Source of the DNA: Desulfobacterales bacterium | GTDB lineage: Bacteria > Desulfobacterota > Desulfobacteria > Desulfobacterales > Desulfosalsimonadaceae | Direction of reading: 5' to 3' | Length of the DNA: 5,628 nt | NCBI GenBank assembly: GCA_029933295.1 | Contig: JAOZOL010000175.1 | Coordinates: forward strand, 1-5,628 | Part shown: in pieces, positions 1 to 5,628 of the stretch | How the letters are laid out: every line of letters starts with the position of its first letter | Position numbering within the stretch: position 1 is the first letter of the stretch | The notes under the pieces: generated by a model | The model's input: the letters and a program-made list of their open reading frames with translations, nothing else | Told to the model about the DNA's origin: nothing | Databases searched by the model: none | Program-made: the position numbers and the translations under genes

Positions 1-50
1 CTCCCACTAGACCCTGAACCTAGCGCGTCTACCAATTCCGCCACTTCGGC
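1..50 (-). tRNA. tRNA-Leu(CAG), 5' part, cut by window edge
   Basis: Read on the minus strand, the gene begins at position 50 with the acceptor strand GCCGAAG followed by T8. The D arm carries the leucine-type AATTGGTAGA. The anticodon stem pairs CTAGG with TCTAG, including one G-U pair, around the loop TTCAGGG. The anticodon is CAG (plus-strand positions 14-16), so it decodes CUG. The bases after the stem (TGGGAG) fit the start of the long variable arm of a class II tRNA, but that arm, the T arm and the 3' acceptor strand lie outside the window. The 5' half closely resembles the bacterial tRNA-Leu(CAG) consensus. The gene is divergent from ribF and has its own strong promoter. Confidence 0.95.
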
Positions 51-69
51 TTGATCTTAAAAAGAAATA

Positions 70-98
70 TTGATTTAATATAAATTTTTTTTTATATA
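70..98 (+). promoter_or_regulatory. weak candidate promoter for the ribF operon
   Basis: TTGATT (70-75) and TATATA (93-98) are separated by 17 bp, each matching the sigma70 consensus at 4 of 6 positions. Initiation near 105 would give a leader of about 47 nt before the ribF ATG. The pair lies on the same DNA as the tRNA-Leu promoter on the other strand. In such AT-rich DNA a match of this quality can occur by chance, so the call is tentative. The spacer is too short and featureless to hold an FMN riboswitch. Confidence 0.25.
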
Positions 99-119
99 GG
101 GTAAAAAAAATTCTGTCAA
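91..119 (-). promoter_or_regulatory. sigma70-type promoter of the tRNA-Leu gene
   Basis: On the minus strand a perfect -35 box TTGACA (114-119) is followed, after a 17-bp spacer, by TATAAA (91-96), a good -10 box. An overlapping TATATA (93-98) would give a 15-bp spacer and is less likely. Transcription would start near position 84, giving a leader of roughly 30 nt before the tRNA 5' end at 50. The spacer contains a T8 tract and the flanks are AT-rich, as is common at strong stable-RNA promoters. The boxes are seen directly; promoter activity is inferred. Confidence 0.75.
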
Positions 120-151
120 GCTCATTATTATATCATTTCGTTGATTTTAAA

Positions 152-1090
152 ATGAAAGTAATTACAAATATTAATTCAATAAAAACCCCCTTTCACAACG
201 CTGTTGTGACCATCGGAAATTTTGATGGCGTACACAAGGGGCATCAGGCCATTTTTCATCAGGTGATAGAAAAAGCTGAAGCCATTGCCGGCACTTCGGT
301 TGCCGTTACATTCGACCCGCACCCTGTAAGAGTTTTGAAAAAAAACAACTGGCCGCCCTTGATTACATTGCATGAACAAAAAATCGAACTGATTTCAAAA
401 ACCTGCCTGGACGTTCTTGTCTGCATCCCGTTTACCAAAGGATTTGCAGCGATAACGGCTGATCAGTTTGTTGCGGATTTACTTGTAAAGCGTCTGGGAA
501 TGAAAGCAATTGTTATTGGAAAAGATTATTCATTCGGCAAAGATCGAAAAGGCAACGTCGATTTTTTAAAAAAATGCGCAGATGAGTTTAATTTTGAAGT
601 CATTTTAACCGACTGGATTTCCATACCACATGACCAGACGAATCGAATCAGCAGCACGAGGGTTCGTGAAATCGTGATGGAGGGTAACGTTGATCACGCT
701 GCGAATTTACTGGGCCGGCATTATCAGATTCGCGGACTGGTGGTCTCCGGCCGAAATCGGGGCGGAAGGCTGCTTGGATTTCCAACGGCCAACATAAACC
801 TTGCCGACGAATTATGCCCGAAAACCGGTGTGTATGCCGTCACAGTTGAATGCAAAGAGGGTAAATATAAAGGGGTGGCGAATATCGGCTTCAGTCCGAC
901 CTTTGATGACCATATATTTACGGTGGAAGCGCACCTTTTTGATTTTGACGGCGATTTATACAATCAGCAGATCCGTGTTAATTTTATTAAGCGGATCAGG
1001 GATGAACAAAAATTTGCAAACATTGATGAACTTTCAAAACAAATCACAATCGATATTAAAACAGGACATGAGATTCTGAGTCATTATTAA
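152..1090 (+). CDS. ribF: bifunctional riboflavin kinase / FAD synthetase RibF
   Basis: This cytoplasmic enzyme phosphorylates riboflavin to FMN and then adenylates FMN to FAD. The 312-aa length is typical of bacterial RibF. The N-terminal FMN adenylyltransferase domain (about 15-180) shows the nucleotidyltransferase motif GNFDGVHKGH (22-31), FDPHP (54-58), FGKDRKGN (128-135) and the ISSTRVR signature (166-172). The C-terminal flavokinase domain (about 185-310) shows GRNRGGRLLGFPTAN (200-214) with the PTAN ATP/Mg motif, NIGFSPTF (244-251) and VEAHLFDFD (258-266), in which Glu259 is the expected catalytic base. The ATG at 152 places the GNFDG motif the usual distance from the N terminus, although no Shine-Dalgarno sequence precedes it. 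It is the first gene of the apparent operon; def starts 4 bp after its stop. Confidence 0.96.
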   Translation: MKVITNINSIKTPFHNAVVTIGNFDGVHKGHQAIFHQVIEKAEAIAGTSVAVTFDPHPVRVLKKNNWPPLITLHEQKIELISKTCLDVLVCIPFTKGFAAITADQFVADLLVKRLGMKAIVIGKDYSFGKDRKGNVDFLKKCADEFNFEVILTDWISIPHDQTNRISSTRVREIVMEGNVDHAANLLGRHYQIRGLVVSGRNRGGRLLGFPTANINLADELCPKTGVYAVTVECKEGKYKGVANIGFSPTFDDHIFTVEAHLFDFDGDLYNQQIRVNFIKRIRDEQKFANIDELSKQITIDIKTGHEILSHY

Positions 1091-1094
1091 AACT

Positions 1095-1604
1095 ATGCCA
1101 TTACTTGAAATATTAACATATCCGGACCCATTTTTAAAACAGACTGTTAAAGCGGTCACAACAATTGATGATAAAATTCAAAAAATCATTGAAGATATGG
1201 CGGACACGATGTATGACGCCCCCGGTGTCGGACTCGCAGCCATTCAGGCGGGCATTAATAAACGGATTATTGTGTTTGACCCGGAGGCTGATCCGGAAAA
1301 AAGAGGATTCCAGGTATTTATTAATCCTGAAATCGTTGAATCCCGGGGAGAGATGGTTTCAGAAAAGGAGGGGTGTTTAAGCGTTCCTGATTTCAGGGCC
1401 AATGTGAAAAGATCGGCATTTGTCAGGGCAGAAGGGTTGGACAGGCATGGAAACCCGCTGAAAATTGAAACCGACGGTCTTTTGTCCGTGATCCTGCAAC
1501 ATGAAATTGATCACTTAAACGGTATCCTGTTCATTGATCGGATCAGCGCGTTAAAACGACAATTATATAAAAAAAAACGAAAAAAAGCATTAAAAAATGC
1601 CTGA
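1095..1604 (+). CDS. def: peptide deformylase
   Basis: This metalloenzyme removes the N-formyl group from nascent proteins at the ribosome exit, allowing methionine removal. All three family motifs are intact: GVGLAAIQ (44-51), EGCLS (92-96) with metal ligand Cys94, and QHEIDHLNG (135-143) with metal ligands His136 and His140 and catalytic Glu137. At 169 aa it matches the length of the E. coli enzyme. The C-terminal tail is strongly basic (Lys/Arg-rich from about 154); in E. coli the C-terminal helix of this enzyme docks on the ribosome, so a similar role is plausible here. The tail is encoded by long A runs (A9 at 1569-1577, A7 at 1580-1586). The start lies 4 bp after ribF with no clear Shine-Dalgarno, so translation may be coupled. 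The 3' end overlaps fmt by 8 bp. Confidence 0.97.
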   Translation: MPLLEILTYPDPFLKQTVKAVTTIDDKIQKIIEDMADTMYDAPGVGLAAIQAGINKRIIVFDPEADPEKRGFQVFINPEIVESRGEMVSEKEGCLSVPDFRANVKRSAFVRAEGLDRHGNPLKIETDGLLSVILQHEIDHLNGILFIDRISALKRQLYKKKRKKALKNA

Positions 1605-2538
1605 CCCCCTGAATATTGTTTTCATGGGAACGCCTGATTTCGCGGTTCCTTCTTTAAAAGCGCTTAAGGATTACGGGTGTACTGTACCCTTAGTGGTCAC
1701 ACGCACTGACCGGCCAAAGGGACGGGGACGGAAAATGGTTCCACCGCCGGTTAAAATTGCGGCTACAGAACTTAATTATCCGGTTTTCCAGCCGGAAGCT
1801 GTGAACACGGATGAATTTTACAATAAAATTTTGCAGATCCATCCTGATCTGCTGGTAGTGGTAGCATTCGGACATATCCTGCCCAAAAAAATTCTTGAAA
1901 TTCCAATTTACGGCGCCATAAACATTCATGCGTCTCTGCTGCCTAAATACAGAGGCCCGGCACCAATTCAACGGGCCATCATCAACGGTGAATCCGAAAC
2001 CGGGGTGACGACCATGTTGATGGATAAAGGCCTTGACACCGGAGAGATCCTGCTTACATCAACAGTTCCGATCCATCCGGATGATACGGCCGAAATCCTT
2101 CATGACCGGCTGGCTGATGTCGGTGCAGATCTGATTAAAAAAACATTGACCCGGATAGAAAATAAAACCCTGCAACCAATCCCCCAGGAACATGCCAAAG
2201 CCACATATGCGCCGATGCTGAAAAAAAAGGACGGCCAAATTGACTGGTCTCTTCCCGCAGATCAGATTGAACGGTTTATCCGGGGCATGACACCGTGGCC
2301 GGGGGCGTATACGTTTTACGGCAATAAACGGTTAAAAATTTTTAAAGCAGCACTCAAATCCACCCCTTCAAGTGACCCGCCCGGCAAGGTCATCAAAGGA
2401 TTTTCCAATGAATTACGTGTGGCTACCGGAAATGGTGTATTATCCATTTTAGAAATTCAGGGGGCATCAGGAAAACGTTTGGCTGTTGCAGATTTCTTAA
2501 GAGGAAATTCTATTCCAACAGGAACTATCCTTACATAA
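1597..2538 (+). CDS. fmt: methionyl-tRNA formyltransferase
   Basis: Fmt transfers a formyl group from 10-formyltetrahydrofolate to Met-tRNA(fMet), making the initiator tRNA for bacterial translation. The 313-aa protein has the usual two-domain layout. The N-terminal formyltransferase domain (about 1-205) shows FMGTPDFAVP (9-18), the basic loop DRPKGRGRK (38-46), NIHASLLPKYRGPAPIQRAI (109-128) with catalytic Asn109 and His111, and GLDTG (145-149) with catalytic Asp147. The C-terminal domain (about 210-313) begins near YAPMLKKKDGQIDW and is the tRNA-binding part of the family. The ATG lies inside the last codons of def (8-bp overlap) in a run of A residues without a Shine-Dalgarno, so coupling to def translation is likely. 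The def-fmt pairing is one of the commonest bacterial gene neighbourhoods. Confidence 0.97.
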   Translation: MPDPLNIVFMGTPDFAVPSLKALKDYGCTVPLVVTRTDRPKGRGRKMVPPPVKIAATELNYPVFQPEAVNTDEFYNKILQIHPDLLVVVAFGHILPKKILEIPIYGAINIHASLLPKYRGPAPIQRAIINGESETGVTTMLMDKGLDTGEILLTSTVPIHPDDTAEILHDRLADVGADLIKKTLTRIENKTLQPIPQEHAKATYAPMLKKKDGQIDWSLPADQIERFIRGMTPWPGAYTFYGNKRLKIFKAALKSTPSSDPPGKVIKGFSNELRVATGNGVLSILEIQGASGKRLAVADFLRGNSIPTGTILT

Positions 2539-2570
2539 AATTTTAATTCTACTTCAAAAACCACCGTAAA

Positions 2571-3935
2571 ATGACCGATATCCCCCGCAAAACAGCACTT
2601 ACCATTTTAATTAAAATTTCAAAAAAGCATTTTCATCATCTGGACAGGATCATTACCGATGATATCGATCATCAGGATCACCATATGACCCGCCGGGACC
2701 GCAATTTTATTAACGTCCTGATTTACGGTGTCCTGCGATGGCGGCAAAATCTTGACTGGATCATCCGCCATTGCTCTAAGACCAAACTTGAAAAGATTCA
2801 GCCTGAGATATTGAATATCCTGCGCCTTGGATTATTTCAGATATTTTTTTTAGACCGGATTCCTGATTCAGCGGCCGTCAATACATCCGTTGAACTGGCC
2901 AGGGAGGTTGCCCCGCCCTGGGTGATTAAATATGTGAATGCCGTGCTCAGAAATGCCGTAAGATCGGCCGCCGACCTTCCCTGGCCGTCTGTTAATGATA
3001 ATCCGGAAACCGCACTTAGCGTATTAAAATCATTTCCCCTCTGGCTAACCACAAAATGGGTAAACCGGTTTGGGGTTGAAGAGACAGAACTACTCTGCAA
3101 CGCCGTAAACAAAATTCCACCAATAACCATTCGAACCAATACGATTAAAACAAACAGGGACGAATTATTTTCTGTACTTGCGAATGAATGCGAAAAAATA
3201 TCTAAAACGCCTTATTCTCCGGACGGCATTTGTTTATTTGGGCCTGAAAAAGCGGTGCATGAATTTTCTGCATTTAAAAAAGGTCGGTTTCAGGTACAGG
3301 ACGAAGCCGCCCAGATCATCTCCCACCTTCTGTCTCCCAAGCCGAATGAAAAAATTTTAGACGCCTGTGCCGGTCTTGGAGGTAAAACCGGCCATATTGC
3401 CCAAATGATGGAAAACAAGGGGCAGATCATTGCGATTGATAAAAGCAAAGAAAAACTTTTACGTCTATATACCGAAATGATAAGACTTGGCATACAAAAC
3501 GTAAAAACCGTTGTTCATGATCTGGAAAAGCCGCTACCGGCCAGCTACACTGAAAAGTTTGATAAGATATTACTCGATGCGCCATGTTCAGGGCTTGGGG
3601 TGATCAGGAGAAATCCTGACATCAAATGGGATGTTTCGAAAAAAGACGTAAGCCGATTTAAAGAAAAACAGATAAAATATTTATGCCGTGTCAGCAAATT
3701 GATAAAACCCAAAGGAATTATTGTTTATGCTGTCTGCAGTATTGAACCTGAAGAAAATGAAGCCGTCATCACAGAATTTTTAAAAAATAATAGTTGTTTT
3801 AAAATTTATCAAAACTTTAAGGATACACCGATTAACATCCAGCCGTTTTTGGATCAAAACGGATTTATACGAACGCTTCCACATATTCATGACATGGATG
3901 GATTTTTTTCGGTTTGTCTTCAACGGACAACATGA
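2571..3935 (+). CDS. rsmB: 16S rRNA (cytosine(967)-C5)-methyltransferase RsmB (Sun/Fmu)
   Basis: RsmB methylates C967 of 16S rRNA with S-adenosylmethionine. At 454 aa it has the family layout: an N-terminal NusB-like RNA-binding domain (about 1-140), a middle segment with RTNTIKT (188-194) and QVQDEAAQ (241-248), and a Rossmann methyltransferase domain to the end. Motif I is LDACAGLGGKTGH (263-275). Asp290 in IIAIDKS is the expected SAM ribose ligand. DAPCSG (336-341) holds Cys339, and VCSIEPEEN (388-396) holds Cys389, the expected nucleophile; the two-cysteine arrangement is characteristic of RNA m5C methyltransferases. The common TCS triad reads VCS here, a mild variation. The NusB-like domain separates it from RsmF/NOL1-type enzymes. 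It begins 32 bp after fmt without a recognisable Shine-Dalgarno. Its TGA stop overlaps the next start as ATGA. Confidence 0.94.
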   Translation: MTDIPRKTALTILIKISKKHFHHLDRIITDDIDHQDHHMTRRDRNFINVLIYGVLRWRQNLDWIIRHCSKTKLEKIQPEILNILRLGLFQIFFLDRIPDSAAVNTSVELAREVAPPWVIKYVNAVLRNAVRSAADLPWPSVNDNPETALSVLKSFPLWLTTKWVNRFGVEETELLCNAVNKIPPITIRTNTIKTNRDELFSVLANECEKISKTPYSPDGICLFGPEKAVHEFSAFKKGRFQVQDEAAQIISHLLSPKPNEKILDACAGLGGKTGHIAQMMENKGQIIAIDKSKEKLLRLYTEMIRLGIQNVKTVVHDLEKPLPASYTEKFDKILLDAPCSGLGVIRRNPDIKWDVSKKDVSRFKEKQIKYLCRVSKLIKPKGIIVYAVCSIEPEENEAVITEFLKNNSCFKIYQNFKDTPINIQPFLDQNGFIRTLPHIHDMDGFFSVCLQRTT

Positions 3936-4897
3936 TTCGATCTATTGTTAAAATTGCCGGGATATTCATTGGTTTTTTAATCATTGCCGGAATAAGCGCC
4001 TATTTAACGGTAAGCTTTGTAATCAAAAATGAAGGAACCGTTGTGGTGCCGAATCTTGTGGGTGAAGATATTGTTTCCGCACTTGAACTGTTAACGAACC
4101 TTGGCTTGAACACAAAAGTCAAGGGGAATCAATACAGTTCAAAAATTCCCAAAAACAGTATTGTTTACCAGGAACCTGAACCCGGCGACATAATCAAAAA
4201 AGGCCGGGACATAAGGGTTATTATCTCAAAAGGCACCCGTATTGTTGCCATGCCCAATTTAACCGGTTTAAGCCTTCAGTCAGCCCTGCTTATTTTAGAA
4301 AAAAATGGACTGGCCGAGGGTATAATCTCAAAGCCATACAGCCGGATCATAAATAAAGATGCGATTATCTCGCAATTTCCTGCGCCGGGTTCCGAAGTTG
4401 AGCGCGGGACGAAAACGGATTTATTGGTCAGCATGGGAAAACGACGTGCGGAATCAGTGATGCCGGATTTAACCGGAAAATATCTGGAGGAGGCGGTTCT
4501 TGACATTGAAAAAAATAAACTTGAGATCGGCACCATAAACCCTGTATACCAAAAAGACAAACCGGCAAATATTATTTTAGATCAGAACCCGCCTTCGGGC
4601 TATTATGTCTTAAAACATCAGCGGGTTGATCTTAGGGTGAATCGTAAAACAATGCGGCATGCCGCAGATCACAATAATGAACTTTTCAGGGGTGCCCTGT
4701 TTACATACAAACTGCCGGCCGGATATTTAAGGCAGCAAATTCGGCTTGAATTAAGAACTTTTGGCATGTCATGTATTATATATGATGAACTAATGGAGCC
4801 TGAAAGGGAAATCTGGGTAATTATTCCCGGCTCATCGGCATCTGTTGTTTTTTTGTATAAAAATGATATGCTTGTTGAGACAAAAATATACGACTAG
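3932..4897 (+). CDS. membrane-anchored protein with three PASTA domains, no kinase or transpeptidase domain
   Basis: The 321-aa product starts with a short basic stretch and one hydrophobic helix (about 8-31), most likely an uncleaved membrane anchor with the rest in the periplasm. Three consecutive PASTA repeats follow: about 36-101 (VPNLVG to ISKG), 104-169 (MPNLTG to SMGK) and 175-238 (MPDLTG to VNRK), each with the typical P-D/N-L-x-G start and a QxPxPG-like turn. In other proteins PASTA domains bind muropeptides or beta-lactams, or act as spacers on Ser/Thr kinases and penicillin-binding proteins; neither catalytic domain is present. Residues about 250-321 form an extra beta-rich-looking domain I do not recognise. 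The ATG at 3932 is chosen because it makes an ATGA overlap with rsmB and has GGA at 3925-3927; a TTG at 3914 would add only six residues. The molecular role is unknown. Confidence 0.88.
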   Translation: MIRSIVKIAGIFIGFLIIAGISAYLTVSFVIKNEGTVVVPNLVGEDIVSALELLTNLGLNTKVKGNQYSSKIPKNSIVYQEPEPGDIIKKGRDIRVIISKGTRIVAMPNLTGLSLQSALLILEKNGLAEGIISKPYSRIINKDAIISQFPAPGSEVERGTKTDLLVSMGKRRAESVMPDLTGKYLEEAVLDIEKNKLEIGTINPVYQKDKPANIILDQNPPSGYYVLKHQRVDLRVNRKTMRHAADHNNELFRGALFTYKLPAGYLRQQIRLELRTFGMSCIIYDELMEPEREIWVIIPGSSASVVFLYKNDMLVETKIYD

Positions 4898-4911
4898 TGA
4901 AATTGAAATAT

Positions 4912-4915
4912 GGAG
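4912..4915 (+). promoter_or_regulatory. Shine-Dalgarno sequence of rpe; fixes its start
   Basis: GGAG lies 9 nt upstream of the ATG at 4925. It falls just inside the alternative in-frame start at 4910, so it can serve only the downstream ATG. It is the clearest ribosome binding site in the window. Confidence 0.75.
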
Positions 4916-4924
4916 AATAACATC

Positions 4925-5575
4925 ATGAAATTAATCGCGCCTTCCATCCTGTCAGCGGATTTCACAAAATTAGAAGATGAAATTCGAGCAGTTGAATCAG
5001 CCGGAGCAGACTGGATCCATATCGATGTCATGGATGGTCATTTTGTTCCCAACATTACCATGGGCCCTTTTATTGTCGAGGCGGTTAATCGGATAACAGA
5101 TCTGCCCCTTGATGTTCATTTAATGATTGAACATCCGGAGAGGTATATTCCGGAGTTTGCCGATGCCGGCGCTGATTTGATTTCAGTACATGTTGAGACC
5201 TGCCCGCATTTAAACCGAGTTATCGATTTGATTCAATGTTCCGAATGCCGGGCAGGGGCTGTTTTAAATCCAGCCACTTCGATAGACACCATTGAATGGA
5301 TACTGGAATATATTGACTTTGTTCTCTTGATGAGTGTTAATCCGGGGTTTGGCGGACAATCATTTATTGATAATACACTTGAAAAGGCCCGGCAACTCAA
5401 ACAGATGATTCAGACAAAAGGGCTTTCCACGCTTATCCAGATTGACGGCGGAGTTAATGAAACAACGATCCGGGAAATTTCAGCCGCAGGAGTTGATGTG
5501 TTTGTCGCCGGGTCTGCAATATTTGGGAGCAAAGATTATCACCAGACCATCAAAAATTTAAAAGAAAAAATGTAA
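4925..5575 (+). CDS. rpe: ribulose-phosphate 3-epimerase
   Basis: Rpe interconverts D-ribulose 5-phosphate and D-xylulose 5-phosphate in the pentose phosphate pathway (and in the Calvin cycle where present). The 216-aa protein is a complete TIM barrel with standard motifs: IAPSILSADF (4-13) with Ser7, IHIDVMDGHFVPN (31-43) with metal ligand His32 and catalytic Asp34, DVHLMI (63-68) with metal ligand His65, MSVNPGFGGQ (136-145), and IDGGV (173-177) with catalytic Asp174. The start at 4925 gives the family's usual MKLIAPSILSADF N terminus and has GGAG 9 nt upstream. The in-frame ATG at 4910 would add five residues and lacks a ribosome binding site. It begins 27 bp after the PASTA gene and is probably the last gene of the operon visible here. 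Confidence 0.97.
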   Translation: MKLIAPSILSADFTKLEDEIRAVESAGADWIHIDVMDGHFVPNITMGPFIVEAVNRITDLPLDVHLMIEHPERYIPEFADAGADLISVHVETCPHLNRVIDLIQCSECRAGAVLNPATSIDTIEWILEYIDFVLLMSVNPGFGGQSFIDNTLEKARQLKQMIQTKGLSTLIQIDGGVNETTIREISAAGVDVFVAGSAIFGSKDYHQTIKNLKEKM

Positions 5576-5628
5576 TCTGGTTATCCGGTTCACTCAAGTT
5601 ATCAACTTTTTCTGGATTCCGGGTCGCG

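Noticed and set aside
51..151. FMN riboswitch upstream of ribF
   Set aside because: The spacer is about 100 bp, extremely AT-rich and largely taken up by promoter elements. None of the conserved GC-rich helices of an FMN aptamer can be seen.
801..1079. 92-codon plus-strand open frame inside ribF
   Set aside because: It lies out of frame within the conserved flavokinase domain and its translation resembles no family. It is a shadow.
2536..2545. TAAAATTTTA palindrome after fmt as a terminator or operator
   Set aside because: A 10-bp all-AT palindrome is expected several times by chance in a window of this size and composition, and it lacks a GC stem.
2837..3139. 100-codon open frame on the minus strand inside rsmB
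   Set aside because: It is fully antisense to a well-supported gene, has no recognisable motif and no ribosome binding context, and is best explained as a shadow frame.
3914..3934. TTG start at 3914 for the PASTA protein
   Set aside because: It would add six residues and a longer overlap with rsmB. The ATG at 3932 gives the classic ATGA coupling and is followed directly by a short basic stretch and the membrane helix.
4910..4924. ATG at 4910 as the rpe start
   Set aside because: The GGAG ribosome binding site lies inside this extension, and the family N terminus begins at the downstream ATG at 4925.
5576..5628. Possible rho-independent terminator after rpe
   Set aside because: AAGTT-ATC-AACTT (5596-5608) followed by a few Ts is only a 5-bp AT-rich stem, and ATCCGG/CTGGAT (5583-5588/5612-5617) has a 23-nt loop and no T tract after it. 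Neither is a convincing terminator. The operon may continue beyond the window.

Overview
The window is an ordinary housekeeping locus with a moderate G+C content and AT-rich intergenic DNA. Gene order and protein style (RsmB motif I reading DACAGLGGKTGH, and a kinase-less PASTA protein between rsmB and rpe) suggest a Gram-negative member of the Desulfobacterota (former Deltaproteobacteria), perhaps a Desulfobacterales relative. That placement is inference from general family knowledge; no database search was run.

Layout. Positions 1-50 hold the 5' part of a tRNA-Leu(CAG) gene on the minus strand, cut by the window edge. Positions 51-151 are an AT-rich divergent spacer with a strong sigma70-type promoter firing toward the tRNA and a weaker candidate firing toward the protein genes. 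From 152 to 5575 six genes run on the plus strand with gaps or overlaps of +4, -8, +32, -4 and +27 bp: ribF (FMN/FAD synthesis), def (peptide deformylase), fmt (Met-tRNA formyltransferase), rsmB (16S rRNA m5C967 methyltransferase), a membrane-anchored three-PASTA-domain protein, and rpe (ribulose-phosphate 3-epimerase). They look like one operon. The last 53 bp (5576-5628) hold no gene and no convincing terminator.

How the genes fit together. Fmt formylates initiator Met-tRNA and Def removes the formyl group from the finished protein, so the two form a cycle and overlap by 8 bp. RsmB modifies the small ribosomal subunit, and the adjacent tRNA-Leu adds to the translation theme. RibF and Rpe are core metabolic enzymes (flavin cofactors, pentose phosphates) with no direct functional tie visible here. 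The least explained gene is the PASTA protein: it has one N-terminal membrane helix, three PASTA repeats, no kinase or transpeptidase domain, and a C-terminal domain of about 70 residues that I cannot assign.

All six proteins are full length with intact catalytic motifs where these are known. I found no mobile element, CRISPR array, toxin-antitoxin pair, defence system or riboswitch, and nothing that amounts to a new biological system. The points most worth a second look are the PASTA protein and its tail domain, the near absence of Shine-Dalgarno sequences in the first four genes, and the overlapping divergent promoters.
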